Positions 26,101-34,097 of a DNA stretch of 47,116 nucleotides are shown here, one piece after another. The stretch is from DATKQY01 sp035532475 (GTDB taxonomy: Bacteria > Actinomycetota > Acidimicrobiia > Acidimicrobiales > Bog-793). The stretch lies in assembly GCA_035532475.1 (NCBI GenBank), contig DATKQY010000038.1, positions 1-47,116 of the forward strand. Reading direction: 5' to 3'. How positions within the stretch are numbered: position 1 is the first letter of the stretch; every line of letters starts with the position of its first letter. The translations under genes were made by a program, and so were the position numbers. The notes below the pieces were generated by a model. It ran no database searches. It was not told where the DNA came from and worked only from the letters and a program-made list of their open reading frames with translations.

Positions 26101-27795
26101 GTGGCCGCCATCGTCCTCGGCGGTCGCCGGCTGGCGCCGGCCACCGCCGCGCTCGGCCTCCGCCGGCAGCGGAGCGTGCCGTGGTGGCCGCCCCTGCTCG
26201 CCGCGGCCTACGTCGTCCTCGGCGTCCTCGCCGCCTCGCGCGGCGCCGTGTCCGGCGACGCGCTCTCCCGTGTGGTCAACGCGGACCTCGTCGTCGCGGG
26301 GACCAACCCGCACTTCGCCGCCGTCGGCTTCGTCTGGGGGCCGCTGCCCTCGCTGATCGAGGCGCCCCTGCTGCTGCTCTTCAACGGGGCCATCCCGGGG
26401 ATGCTCGCCAACGGCTACGCCGGCGTCGTCATGTCGTCCGGCTTCGGCGCGTGGCTCGTGTGGCACGTCTACCGCTTCGTACGCGAGGAGGGCGCCGGGC
26501 CGGGGTGGGCGGCGATGCTCGCGGCGGGGGTCGCCCTCAACCCGATGATCGTCATCTACGCGATCAGCGGGATGAGCGAGGTCCCGTTCCTCTGCACCCT
26601 CGTCGCGGCCCTCCGCCATCACGTCAGCTGGATGCGCGAGGGGCGCTCGAGCGAGCTCGCGATGGCGGGCTGCTGGCTCGGCGCCGGGTACCTCATCCGC
26701 TACGAGACGCTCGCCGCCGCCGTGGCGGCGATGGTGCTCACGGCCGGCTTCAGTTACTTCCGGGCGCGCGAGGCCGGCATGGCGCGCACCCGTCAGGCCA
26801 TCGCCGACGCGCTCGTCTTCGTCATCCCGGTGCTCGTCGCCTTCGTCCTGTTCACGGGGATCTCGTGGTGGTTCACCGGCCAGCTCTTCGGCGAGTTCTC
26901 CCAGGAGTACGGGAACCCGTTCTTCGTCCGCACCCTCGGCGCGGGGACCCTCCCGCCGTCGCAGGTGGCGGGCATCATCTCGACGGACATCCTCGGCCTC
27001 GAGCCCCTCTTCCCGCTCGTCGTGGCGCTCGGCGTCGGCGTCGCGCTGCGCTGGCGCTCGGAGATCTTCCTGGCGCTCGTCGCCGTGCTCGGCGCCGTCG
27101 CGAGCTTCGAGGTGTACTCGGTCGCGACCGGCTCCATCCTCACGTGGCTGCGCTTCTTCATCACGGTGATCCCCCTCACCACGCTCGCCCTGGTGCTCTT
27201 CCGCCCGTGGCGGCTGCTCGGCGTGGCCCTCGCCGTGGCCGTGATCGGCGCCAGCTTCGCCGGCTCGTGGGCGATCACCGGGGACCCCGCGTACGCCGAC
27301 AGCGAGCTCCCCTTCCGCGCGCTCGCCGTCGGCACGCCGCCGTACCTCGCCACGGTCAACGGCGCGGTCGAGCTCCCGGGCGCGCGGGCCGTCGCGCGCT
27401 GGCTCGACGCCGAGGTCACAGGCGCTGGCACCGTCCTCGTCGACAACCAGGGCAACACCTTCACCGTGATCGCCGAGGCGCGCCGCCAGGCGCTCTTCGT
27501 CACCCCGGCCTCCCGGAACTTCCAGAGCACCCTCGAGGCCCCCTACCAGCACGGCGTGCGCTATGTCGTCACCATCCCGCCGACCGCCGGAGCGGCCTAC
27601 AGCATCGTCAACCGCTACTTCCCGGGCATCTGGCGCGGATGCGTGCGCGACACCGAGCTAGCGTTCACGGTGGGCCAGCGCGGCAACCCGAGCTACTGGC
27701 GCGTCTACCGCCTGACCGGCCCGGTCTCCCCCGGCAACTCCGCGGATGCTCCGGCCTGCCGGAGCGTCTCGGCCTCGATCCTGCCGGCCTCCTGA
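26101..27795 (+). CDS. GT39/ArnT-like polytopic glycosyltransferase
   Basis: This is a 564-residue protein with about ten or more hydrophobic helices and a C-terminal extracytoplasmic domain of about 150 residues. The first large loop contains SGDALSRVVNADLVVAGTNPHFAAVGF, with an acidic residue early in loop 1 as in GT-C enzymes that use lipid-linked sugars. LIRYETLAAAVAA and TWLRFFITVIPLTTLAL are typical of the PMT/ArnT fold. It starts at a GTG 3 nt after the GT2 stop and ends the operon. It may decorate the polymer or glycosylate one of the exported proteins. Donor and acceptor are unknown. Confidence 0.68.
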   Translation: MAAIVLGGRRLAPATAALGLRRQRSVPWWPPLLAAAYVVLGVLAASRGAVSGDALSRVVNADLVVAGTNPHFAAVGFVWGPLPSLIEAPLLLLFNGAIPGMLANGYAGVVMSSGFGAWLVWHVYRFVREEGAGPGWAAMLAAGVALNPMIVIYAISGMSEVPFLCTLVAALRHHVSWMREGRSSELAMAGCWLGAGYLIRYETLAAAVAAMVLTAGFSYFRAREAGMARTRQAIADALVFVIPVLVAFVLFTGISWWFTGQLFGEFSQEYGNPFFVRTLGAGTLPPSQVAGIISTDILGLEPLFPLVVALGVGVALRWRSEIFLALVAVLGAVASFEVYSVATGSILTWLRFFITVIPLTTLALVLFRPWRLLGVALAVAVIGASFAGSWAITGDPAYADSELPFRALAVGTPPYLATVNGAVELPGARAVARWLDAEVTGAGTVLVDNQGNTFTVIAEARRQALFVTPASRNFQSTLEAPYQHGVRYVVTIPPTAGAAYSIVNRYFPGIWRGCVRDTELAFTVGQRGNPSYWRVYRLTGPVSPGNSADAPACRSVSASILPAS

Positions 27796-27808
27796 GCCCC
27801 GGCGGGGC
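27796..27808. terminator. GC hairpin between convergent genes
   Basis: GCCCC-GGC-GGGGC lies directly after the stop of the GT39-like gene and 28 bp from the stop of the convergent ABC transporter gene. It is a candidate bidirectional terminator, but without a T-run. Confidence 0.3.
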
Positions 27809-27835
27809 CGCGGGGCGCCGGACGCACCCCGGCCC

Positions 27836-29743
27836 TCAGGCCGTCGCCTCCGCGGCGTCGGGCGTCGGGGTGGCCGAGGGATCGGCGAACTGGGTGCGGT
27901 ACAGCTCGGCGTAGAGCCCGCCGTGTGCGAGCAGCTCCTCGTGGCGGCCGCGTTCGACGATGCGGCCGCCCTCGAGCACGAGGATCTTGTCGGCGTCGCG
28001 GATGGTCGAGAGGCGGTGGGCGATCACGACCGACGTGCGACCGATCAGCGCCCGCTCGAGGGCGTGCTGCACGGCGACCTCGGACTCGGAGTCGAGGTGC
28101 GCCGTCGCCTCGTCGAGCACCACGAGGTCGGGCGCCTTCAACAAGAGCCGCGCGATGGCGAGGCGCTGCTTCTCCCCGCCCGAGAGGCGGTAGCCGCGGT
28201 CGCCGACGAGGGTGTCGAGCCCTTCGGGCAGCGAATCGACGAGGTCGAGCACCTGCGCGCCGGCGAGCGCGTCCCGAAGCTCGGCCTCCATCGCCTCCGG
28301 GCGCGCGTAGAGCAGGTTGGCGCGGATCGTGTCGTGGAAGAGGTGGGCGTCTTGGGTGACCACGCCGACCGCGCCCTGCAGCGACGCGATCGTGAGGTCG
28401 CGGACGTCGATGCCGTTCAGGCGCACCGCGCCCGCGCTCACGTCGTACAGGCGCGAGACGAGGGCGCCGATGGTCGTCTTGCCGGCGCCGGACGGCCCGA
28501 CGAGGGCGACGAGCTCGCCGGGGTCCACCGTGAAGGAGACGTCGTGCAGGACCTCGACCCGGGGCGTGCGCTCGAGCACCGCCACGGACTCGAGCGAGGC
28601 GAGGGAGACCTCCTCGGCGCCGGGGTACGCGAAATCGACGTGGTCGAACGCCAGCTTCGCGGGGCCGCGCGCCAGCTCCACCGCGCCCGGCTTCTCGTCG
28701 ATCATCGGCTTCAGGTCGAGCACCTCGAAGACCCGGTCGAAGGAGACGAGCGCGCTCATCACGTCGACCTGGACGTTGGACAGCGCCGTGAGGGGGCCGT
28801 AGAGCCGGCCGAGGTACGCGGTCAGCGCGACGAGCGTCCCGATCGAGAGGGTGTTGTGGATCGCGAGCACGCCGCCCCAGCCGTAGACGAGCGCCGTCGC
28901 GAGCGACGCCGTCAGCATCAGCGAGGCGAGGAAGACGCGGGCGTACATGGCCTGGGTGATCCCGATGTCGCGGACGCGCCCCGCACGCGTGTCGAACGCG
29001 CTCCGCTCGGCCGACGGGCGCCCGAAGATCTTCACGAGCAGCGCACCGGCGACGTTGAAGCGCTCGGTCATCATCGTCGTGAGCTCCGCGTTCAGCCCGT
29101 ACGACTCGCGGGTGATCGCCTGGAGGCGGCGGCCGAAGCGCTTCGCGGGCAGCACGAACAGCGGGAGCAGGGCGAGCGCGACCAGGGTGATCTGCCAGGA
29201 GAGGTAGATCATCGCCCCGATCACGAGCGTGACCGAGACGAAGTTGCTCACGACGTTCGACAAGGTGTCGGTGAAGGCCTGCTGGGCACCGAGCACGTCG
29301 TTGTTGAGCCGCGAGACGAGCGCCCCGGTCTGGGTCCGGGTGAAGAACGCCACCGGCATCTTCTGGACGTGCGCGAACACGCGCGAGCGCATGTCGTAGA
29401 TCAGGCCCTCGCCGACGCGCGACGAGACCCAGCGCTCCGCGATCCCGAGCGCGGTGTCGAAGATCGCCAGCGCCGCAACGAGCGCGGCGAGCTCGACGAC
29501 CAGGTGGACCTCGCCGTGATGGCTGGCGACGTTGTTGATGATCGCCCTGAAGATCAGGGGGTTCACGACGCCGACGGCGGCATCGACGACGATCATCACG
29601 ATGAACAAGATCAACAGCGCGCGGTAGGGCCTCGCGAACCCGAAGATCCTGCGCCAGGTGCCCTTGGCGATCTTCTGCTTCGTCACCGAACTGTCCCGGT
29701 GGAAGGTCCGCATGCCGTTTCGGTACAGGCTGGCGCCGCCCAT
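27836..29743 (-). CDS. ABC exporter, fused permease and ATPase (ABCB/MsbA type)
   Basis: This is a 635-residue half-transporter. A six-helix membrane domain (about residues 33-330) has the conserved intracellular loop segments MRSRVFAHVQKMPVAFFTRTQTGALVSRLNND. The nucleotide-binding domain carries Walker A GPSGAGKTT, signature LSGGEKQRLAIARLLL, Walker B LVVLDEATAHLD and the H-loop IAHRLSTIRDAD. A 25-residue insert before VLHDVSF, containing SLASLESVAVLER, occurs in actinobacterial members. ATG 29743 is used; ATG 29713 is also possible. It probably works as a homodimer. Its closeness to the polysaccharide operon is convergent, so a functional link is not shown. Confidence 0.92.
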   Translation of the reverse strand: MGGASLYRNGMRTFHRDSSVTKQKIAKGTWRRIFGFARPYRALLILFIVMIVVDAAVGVVNPLIFRAIINNVASHHGEVHLVVELAALVAALAIFDTALGIAERWVSSRVGEGLIYDMRSRVFAHVQKMPVAFFTRTQTGALVSRLNNDVLGAQQAFTDTLSNVVSNFVSVTLVIGAMIYLSWQITLVALALLPLFVLPAKRFGRRLQAITRESYGLNAELTTMMTERFNVAGALLVKIFGRPSAERSAFDTRAGRVRDIGITQAMYARVFLASLMLTASLATALVYGWGGVLAIHNTLSIGTLVALTAYLGRLYGPLTALSNVQVDVMSALVSFDRVFEVLDLKPMIDEKPGAVELARGPAKLAFDHVDFAYPGAEEVSLASLESVAVLERTPRVEVLHDVSFTVDPGELVALVGPSGAGKTTIGALVSRLYDVSAGAVRLNGIDVRDLTIASLQGAVGVVTQDAHLFHDTIRANLLYARPEAMEAELRDALAGAQVLDLVDSLPEGLDTLVGDRGYRLSGGEKQRLAIARLLLKAPDLVVLDEATAHLDSESEVAVQHALERALIGRTSVVIAHRLSTIRDADKILVLEGGRIVERGRHEELLAHGGLYAELYRTQFADPSATPTPDAAEATA

Positions 29744-29905
29744 TCCCGGGCCCAAGGTGCACCCCCTCTCCGCGACGAGCGACCGGCCGGTCCCGCCTCG
29801 TCGCCCGGCGAGCGTAGCGTCCGGACCGGCGCCATCCGCCCGGGGTGCAAGGAGCCCGCGAAGCTCCCGTCGCGGGGCCATTCCGCGCCCCATCCCAAGA
29901 GGCGA

Positions 29906-29911
29906 TAGCTT
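29906..29911 (+). promoter_or_regulatory. -10 box of the 665-residue protein gene
   Basis: TAGCTT lies 10 nt before the ATG at 29922. It is the same hexamer as at the NMO gene (7239-7244) and is followed there too by a G-rich short spacer, supporting leaderless expression. Confidence 0.4.
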
Positions 29912-29921
29912 GACCGTCGTC

Positions 29922-31919
29922 ATGGCACGGCGCATCGAGATCGAGCTGACCTCCGCACGCGACGACGGCACCTGGACGTGGCGGGCCGTCGGCGCGCGCG
30001 AGCCGAGGGGCGTCATCGACGCGAAAGTGCTCACGCAAGGCGCCCGGGTCGGCGACGTGCTGCGCGTCGAGGCCGAGTTCGGCCTGGACGGGATCGCCGT
30101 CGTGGCCGTGCTCCCGGCAAAGGATCGGCAGCGCCGGGACAACCGGATCGAGATCGTGGCCTCCCGCCAGGAGGGGACCGTCACGACGTCGCTCGTCTCA
30201 CGCGCCGGTCGGGGTCGCCCCGGCGGCGAACGCGGGCCTCGTGGCGACGAGGGTCGCGACCGGGGTGCCGGGCGCGAGCGGGGCGGGGGCCGTCGTGCCG
30301 AGCCCGCCAGGCGCGGCGAGACGACGGAGCGCCGCCCGGCCCGGCGCGGTCCCGCCGAGGCGGGCCGGGGACCGGCCGAGGCGGGCCGGGGACCGGCCGA
30401 GGCGCGCCGAGGACGTCCGTCGGGGGAGCTGTCCGCCAGGCCGGAGGCGCCCGCCGCGCGCCGCCCGGGCGAGGAGCGGCCAGGCCGGGCACGTCCGGCG
30501 CGCCTCGTGCCGGGGACGGCGCACCGTGACGCGCTCTTCGCGACGCTGCCACCCGAGCAACGTCCCATCGCCGAACAGCTCGCGCACGGCGGCCTGCCCG
30601 CGGTGCGCCGCGCCCTCGCCGATCAGCAGGCCGCCGCACGTTCCGAGGGCCGCCCGGCCGCGGGTGGCGACGCGATCGTCGCGCTGGCAGAACAGCTCCT
30701 TCCCTCGGTGAAAGAGGCCACCTGGCTCGACCGGGCCGAGGCCGTCAGCGGGCGGCTCGACACCGTGTCACTGCGCGACCTGCGTGCCGCGGTCACCTCC
30801 GCGGCAGCCCGAGACGACCAGGGCCGCGAGTTGCTGCAACGCCTGCGCGAGGCGCTCGACGAACGCCTCTCCAAGCTCCGGACGGCCTGGGAGCACGACA
30901 TCTCGCACGCGCTCGAGGAGGGACGGGTCCTCCAGGCGCTGCGCCTGTCGGCTCGGCCCCCCGAGCCGACGACCCGCTTCCCCGCGGCGCTCGTGCAGCC
31001 CGTGGTCGACGCCGCCGGCGCGTCCTTGTCCGCCACGACCCCCGTCGAGCGCTGGCTCGCCCTGCTCGAGGCGGCCGGCGCCTCCCCCGTCCGCCGCTCC
31101 ATCAAGCCGGGCGGCATCCCGGAGGACCCGACCGGCACCGTGCGCCAGGCGGCGACCCTTGCGGCTGGGCGGATCCCCGCGCTCGCCGCGCTGCTCGGCC
31201 TCGCCATGCCGCCCCCGCCGCGACCGATGTCCCCGGCGGCCCCGCGACGCACGCCTCCCCCACCGCGGACCGCCGGCACTCCACGGCCGCCCGCGCCGGC
31301 CCGCGCCGCTCCCCCCTCGGCCCCCGCGCCGCTGGCGGAGACCGCCGGACAGGTCCCGGCGCCGACCGGAGGCGATTCCGGCGCGATGGCCGACGGGCGG
31401 TCCGAGGCCGTCGCTGCGGACGAGGCGGCAGCGTCTGCCGTCCCACCCGTCGAGGCCGTCGCTGCGGACGAGGCGGCCAGGGCCGACACCGGCACGCCCG
31501 AGACCGACACCGGCACGCCCGAGGCCGACACCGCCGGCCCGACCTCCGTGCCCGCAGCCGAGACCGTGACGGGCGACACGGGCGACACGGGCGACACGGG
31601 CGACACGGGCGGCACGGGCGACACGGGCGACACGGGCGACACGGGCGACGGAGCGCCGGCCGTCGCGGCGCCTGACCTCGGGCCTGATGCGAGCGAGGCC
31701 GACGAGGCACGGGACGGAGCGGTCCCCGCAGCAGAAGTCGACCAGGTCCCGGACCCTACGTCCGGCGCCGGGCCCGACGCGAGCGCTACTGGCGATGCGC
31801 CGAGCGAGCCTCAGCCCGGAGCCTCCGGGACGGTCGCTGGCGCGGCGCCAGCCTCAGCCGAGGCTGGAGGGATCGTCGCCACCGTCGACGACCCCGTGGG
31901 CGACCAGCCAGTCGCCTAG
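29922..31919 (+). CDS. Low-complexity protein with conserved N-terminal OB-like and helical middle domains
   Basis: This is a 665-residue hydrophilic protein. Residues 1-90 form a beta-rich module (MARRIEIELTSARDDGTWTW through RIEIVASRQEGTVTTSL) suggestive of an OB/RNA-binding fold. Residues 95-190 are Arg/Gly/Pro/Ala-rich with three tandem 7-residue repeats. Residues 200-410 are helical and may be the functional core (LFATLPPEQRPIAEQLAHGGLPAVRRAL, VSLRDLRAAVTSAA). The remainder is Pro/Ala-rich, then Asp/Thr/Gly-rich with GDT repeats. An RNA- or ribosome-associated role is possible but unproven. Its last 66 bp overlap the end of the convergent Nudix gene. Confidence 0.7.
   Translation: MARRIEIELTSARDDGTWTWRAVGAREPRGVIDAKVLTQGARVGDVLRVEAEFGLDGIAVVAVLPAKDRQRRDNRIEIVASRQEGTVTTSLVSRAGRGRPGGERGPRGDEGRDRGAGRERGGGRRAEPARRGETTERRPARRGPAEAGRGPAEAGRGPAEARRGRPSGELSARPEAPAARRPGEERPGRARPARLVPGTAHRDALFATLPPEQRPIAEQLAHGGLPAVRRALADQQAAARSEGRPAAGGDAIVALAEQLLPSVKEATWLDRAEAVSGRLDTVSLRDLRAAVTSAAARDDQGRELLQRLREALDERLSKLRTAWEHDISHALEEGRVLQALRLSARPPEPTTRFPAALVQPVVDAAGASLSATTPVERWLALLEAAGASPVRRSIKPGGIPEDPTGTVRQAATLAAGRIPALAALLGLAMPPPPRPMSPAAPRRTPPPPRTAGTPRPPAPARAAPPSAPAPLAETAGQVPAPTGGDSGAMADGRSEAVAADEAAASAVPPVEAVAADEAARADTGTPETDTGTPEADTAGPTSVPAAETVTGDTGDTGDTGDTGGTGDTGDTGDTGDGAPAVAAPDLGPDASEADEARDGAVPAAEVDQVPDPTSGAGPDASATGDAPSEPQPGASGTVAGAAPASAEAGGIVATVDDPVGDQPVA
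30348..30410 (+). repeat. Three tandem 21-nt repeats
   Basis: Three 21-nt units (30348-30368, 30369-30389, 30390-30410) of the type GGACCGGCCGAGGCGGGCC encode GPAEAGR-like heptads in the Arg-rich linker. They differ by only a few bases, so copy number may vary between strains. Confidence 0.8.
31571..31649 (+). repeat. Tandem 9-nt repeat encoding Gly-Asp-Thr
   Basis: About nine copies of the unit GGCGACACG encode (Gly-Asp-Thr)n with one GGT variant. Perfect short-unit repeats in frame are prone to length change by slippage without frameshift. Longer imperfect duplications (EAVAADEAA, DTGTPE) precede it. Confidence 0.8.
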
Positions 31920-32285
31920 TCCCGCGACGAGGTCGAGCCCGAGCACGTCCGGGAGGGGGACGAACGCGGCCTCCGAGGCGTCGCTGCCCGCGCGTAGCTC
32001 CGCATGTTCGGTCACCGGCTCGGCGAGGAAGTCGCACACCAGATAGCGCCCGGCCGGGGCCGCGATGTCGGCCGTACCGAGCAGATGCCGGATCCGGATC
32101 TCGAGCGCCGTCTCCTCAAAGGTCTCGCGCCGCGCCGCCTCTTCCACGGTCTCGCCCTCCTCGACACGGCCGCCCGGCAGCGACCACCGTCCGGCGCCGG
32201 GTGGGTTCGCCCGGCGGACGAGCAAGAGGCTGCCGTCGGCGACGACCACGCTCCCGGCGCATAGCACGCAGTCGAGCTCGCTCAC
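31854..32285 (-). CDS. Nudix hydrolase
   Basis: This 143-residue MutT-like protein hydrolyses nucleoside diphosphate-linked substrates. The Nudix box starts at Gly39 and runs GGRVEEGETVEEAARRETFEETALEI; the usual EExG Gly is Ala60, which many active members tolerate. GRWSLPGG precedes it as expected. The GTG at 32285 has GGGAGGTGA upstream and overlaps the stop of the acetyltransferase gene (GTGA). Substrate unknown: a damaged nucleotide, NDP-sugar or cofactor are all possible. Its 3' end runs 66 bp into the convergent gene, an unusually long tail-to-tail overlap. Confidence 0.85.
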   Translation of the reverse strand: MSELDCVLCAGSVVVADGSLLLVRRANPPGAGRWSLPGGRVEEGETVEEAARRETFEETALEIRIRHLLGTADIAAPAGRYLVCDFLAEPVTEHAELRAGSDASEAAFVPLPDVLGLDLVAGLGDWLVAHGVVDGGDDPSSLG

Positions 32286-32773
32286 AGCGTCACCTCCCGG
32301 TGCATCACCAGCAGGCGGGCACGAAAGCCCGCGCCCTCGAGGAACGACTTCGTCGCCCGGTCCCCCGGCAGCGCCCGCACGTCGACCCCGGCGCATCCGT
32401 GTCGAGCGCTCCACTCGACGATCCGCTCGACGAGCTGCTCGCCGACGCCGACGCCCCTTGCTCCCTCTTCGACGAAGATCGCGCCGACCGAGGTGATCGG
32501 CCGGCCCCCACCGTCCGCGACGGTGGCGATCGCGTAGCCGACGACCGCCCGGGCGAAGGTGCCGGCGAGGACGAGCGAGCGCTCGTCGCCGATCAGCCCG
32601 GCGAACGCCTCCTCGAGCGGCTCCTCGAGCGCCGCCGTTGCGGCAAGCAGCCCGCCGCCGCGTGCTCGCGCCACGCTGGCGAGCGCGAGCCGGTGGAGCG
32701 CGGCCAGCTCCCCCTGGTCGCCGGCAGCGGCCTCGCGAGCGGCCGGCCTGTCGTCCGCCTCGCCCCGCCCCTC
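32282..32773 (-). CDS. GNAT-family acetyltransferase, start unresolved
   Basis: This is a Gcn5-type N-acetyltransferase. The N-terminal strand and helix (ADDRPAAREAAAGDQGELAALHRLAL) are followed by SLVLAGTFARAVVGYAIATV, the strand-4 region ITSVGAIFVEEGARGVGVGEQLVERIVEW (acetyl-CoA pyrophosphate loop GVGVGEQL) and KSFLEGAGFRARLLVMHREV. No ATG, GTG or TTG is in frame between the end of the upstream gene and the first conserved residues. The nearest are TTG 32908 or ATG 32953, well inside the upstream gene. Coordinates therefore begin at the overlap with the upstream stop. A frameshift fusion or an unusual start is possible. Confidence 0.65.
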   Translation of the reverse strand, partial: EGRGEADDRPAAREAAAGDQGELAALHRLALASVARARGGGLLAATAALEEPLEEAFAGLIGDERSLVLAGTFARAVVGYAIATVADGGGRPITSVGAIFVEEGARGVGVGEQLVERIVEWSARHGCAGVDVRALPGDRATKSFLEGAGFRARLLVMHREVTL

Positions 32774-33344
32774 AGCGGGCGTGGCCGTCGAGCTCCTCTT
32801 CGAGCTGGGAGATCCGGCCGAGGATCGTGCGGCGACGCCGCGTCGCCTCCTCGTGGCGGCGAACCGCGTCGAGCTCCTCCCGGGAGAGACCCTCGAGCCG
32901 CGGCACAACCTGAGAGGCCGCCAGCGCGTCGTAGCCGGGAATGGCGAGCTCATCGGCCGCCGCGGGCGCCCCGCCCGTCACGCCGTGCGCGCCCGGCCCC
33001 TGTCCCTCGCTGCGTCTCGGGCGCGCTCGCGTGGCCGTCCCGCTCTGCGGCCGACGGCTTCGCGCGGGCTCGGCGTGCTCGGGTGCAACATGCTCGGCGT
33101 CGGCGCCTCGGTGCGCGGCTGCGGGACGCCCCCCGGTGCGCTCCAAGACCGACTCCGCCTGACGGCGCAGCGTCGTCACGGCGAAGCGCCCGAGCGTCCG
33201 CGCCGCGCCGACTTGGCCGCCGATGCGGGCTCTGCCCTTCTCGGTGAGTCCGGGGAGCTCCTCGAGGACGCGAAGCGCCACGCCGAGCGGCGCGTAGAGC
33301 GCGAGGTCCAAGAGCTCCTCGAACAGGGGACGCTCGCCGGCCAT
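32772..33344 (-). CDS. Conserved helical protein, function unknown
   Basis: This is a 190-residue protein. A conserved N-terminal region (MAGERPLFEELLDLALYAPLGVALRVLEELPGLTEKGRARIGGQVGAARTLGRF, residues 1-54) predicts helices with a short amphipathic stretch. A variable Ala/Arg/Pro-rich linker follows. The C-terminal end (IPGYDALAASQVVPRLEGLSREELDAVRRHEEATRRRRTILGRISQLEEEL, about 137-187) matches a motif often found in actinobacterial cell-wall or DUF4193-neighbour proteins. The ATG shares a base with the DUF4193 stop (TGATG), and the TGA overlaps the acetyltransferase frame. A membrane-peripheral role is a guess. Confidence 0.7.
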   Translation of the reverse strand: MAGERPLFEELLDLALYAPLGVALRVLEELPGLTEKGRARIGGQVGAARTLGRFAVTTLRRQAESVLERTGGRPAAAHRGADAEHVAPEHAEPARSRRPQSGTATRARPRRSEGQGPGAHGVTGGAPAAADELAIPGYDALAASQVVPRLEGLSREELDAVRRHEEATRRRRTILGRISQLEEELDGHAR

Positions 33345-33868
33345 CAGACGCAGTCGCGGCAGAGCATCCGGCCGCGGTCGGCCAGCTGCGTCTCGTTCTT
33401 CACGAGGAAGCAGGACTGGCACACGAACTCGCCCGGCTGCTTCGGCAGCACGCGCAGCGTGCCGTCGCCGCGGTCGTCGGCATCGGCGACCTCGTCCTCC
33501 TCGTCCTCGTCCTCGTCCTCCTCGACGACGAGGCGCTCCTTCAAGATGACGTCGAGGCTCGCCTCGACGTCATCGTCGTCGAGCTCGTCCTCGTCGTCGT
33601 CGGCCGCGCTCTCCTCGCCCTCGGCCACGGCCACGACCGCCTCCGGCCGTCCAACGGGGACGACCGCGTCGATCTCCAGCGCGTCGTCCGCGTCGACGTC
33701 GACGTCGACGTCGGCGTCGGCGTCATCGTCATCGACGAGGTCGTCGACGTCGGCGAGCTCGTCGTCCTCGACGAGGTCGTCCTCGCTGAGATCGTCGTCG
33801 CTCAGCTCGGCGAGACCCTCCTCCTCGAGCACCTCTGCGTCGACCTCACCGTCAATCTCACTCGGCAT
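33344..33868 (-). CDS. Acidic DUF4193 zinc-ribbon protein
   Basis: This is a 174-residue protein with a very acidic N-terminal two thirds (long Asp/Glu runs, residues 5-135). The C-terminal DUF4193 module has RVLPKQPGEFVCQSCFLV and ends in LCRDCV; the CxxC pairs should bind one zinc. Actinobacterial DUF4193 proteins are usually about 100 residues, so the acidic arm is expanded here. GAGGAA lies 5 nt before the ATG at 33868. A consensus-like promoter sits about 100 nt upstream (33967-33994). It heads an overlapping operon with the 190-residue protein, GNAT and Nudix genes. Function unknown. Confidence 0.83.
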   Translation of the reverse strand: MPSEIDGEVDAEVLEEEGLAELSDDDLSEDDLVEDDELADVDDLVDDDDADADVDVDVDADDALEIDAVVPVGRPEAVVAVAEGEESAADDDEDELDDDDVEASLDVILKERLVVEEDEDEDEEDEVADADDRGDGTLRVLPKQPGEFVCQSCFLVKNETQLADRGRMLCRDCV

Positions 33869-33966
33869 GCAGTTCCTCGCCGTCCCGTCCTGTCGTGCTG
33901 CTCTCTCGTCTGCTCGCGTGTCGCAAGCCTGGGAGGCCCGACGTTCCCCCGCCGGGCGCGGCGGTC

Positions 33967-33994
33967 ACTATACGGCACGCGTCGCGCGCTTCAA
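33967..33994 (-). promoter_or_regulatory. Sigma-70-like promoter of the DUF4193 operon
   Basis: On the minus strand TTGAAG (33994-33989) and TATAGT (33972-33967) are separated by 16 nt. They are close to the TTGACA/TATAAT consensus and are the best -35/-10 pair I see in the window. A transcript would carry a 5' leader of roughly 90 nt before the ATG at 33868. Confidence 0.6.
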
Positions 33995-34097
33995 CCCCTC
34001 CTGGCCCCTGGCATTCCCGGCAGGGAACCGGGGTGCCCGCGAATGCGCGAAACGCACTGGAGTGGCACGGCGGTGCACGAAGGTGTCCCGGCGGATC

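Noticed and set aside
24340..27552. A 1070-codon open frame on the minus strand
   Set aside because: It is antisense to the GT2 and GT39-like genes. Its composition (Arg, Glu, Gly, His) is that of a reverse shadow of GC-rich coding DNA.
30348..30410. Tandem repeats considered as a CRISPR array
   Set aside because: The units are 21 nt, directly adjacent without spacers, and in frame within a protein gene. No cas genes are present.
33541..33868. Asp/Glu-rich stretch of the DUF4193 gene considered as simple-sequence repeat DNA rather than coding
   Set aside because: It is continuous in frame with a proper zinc-ribbon C-terminus and a good ribosome site, so it is an acidic arm of a real protein.
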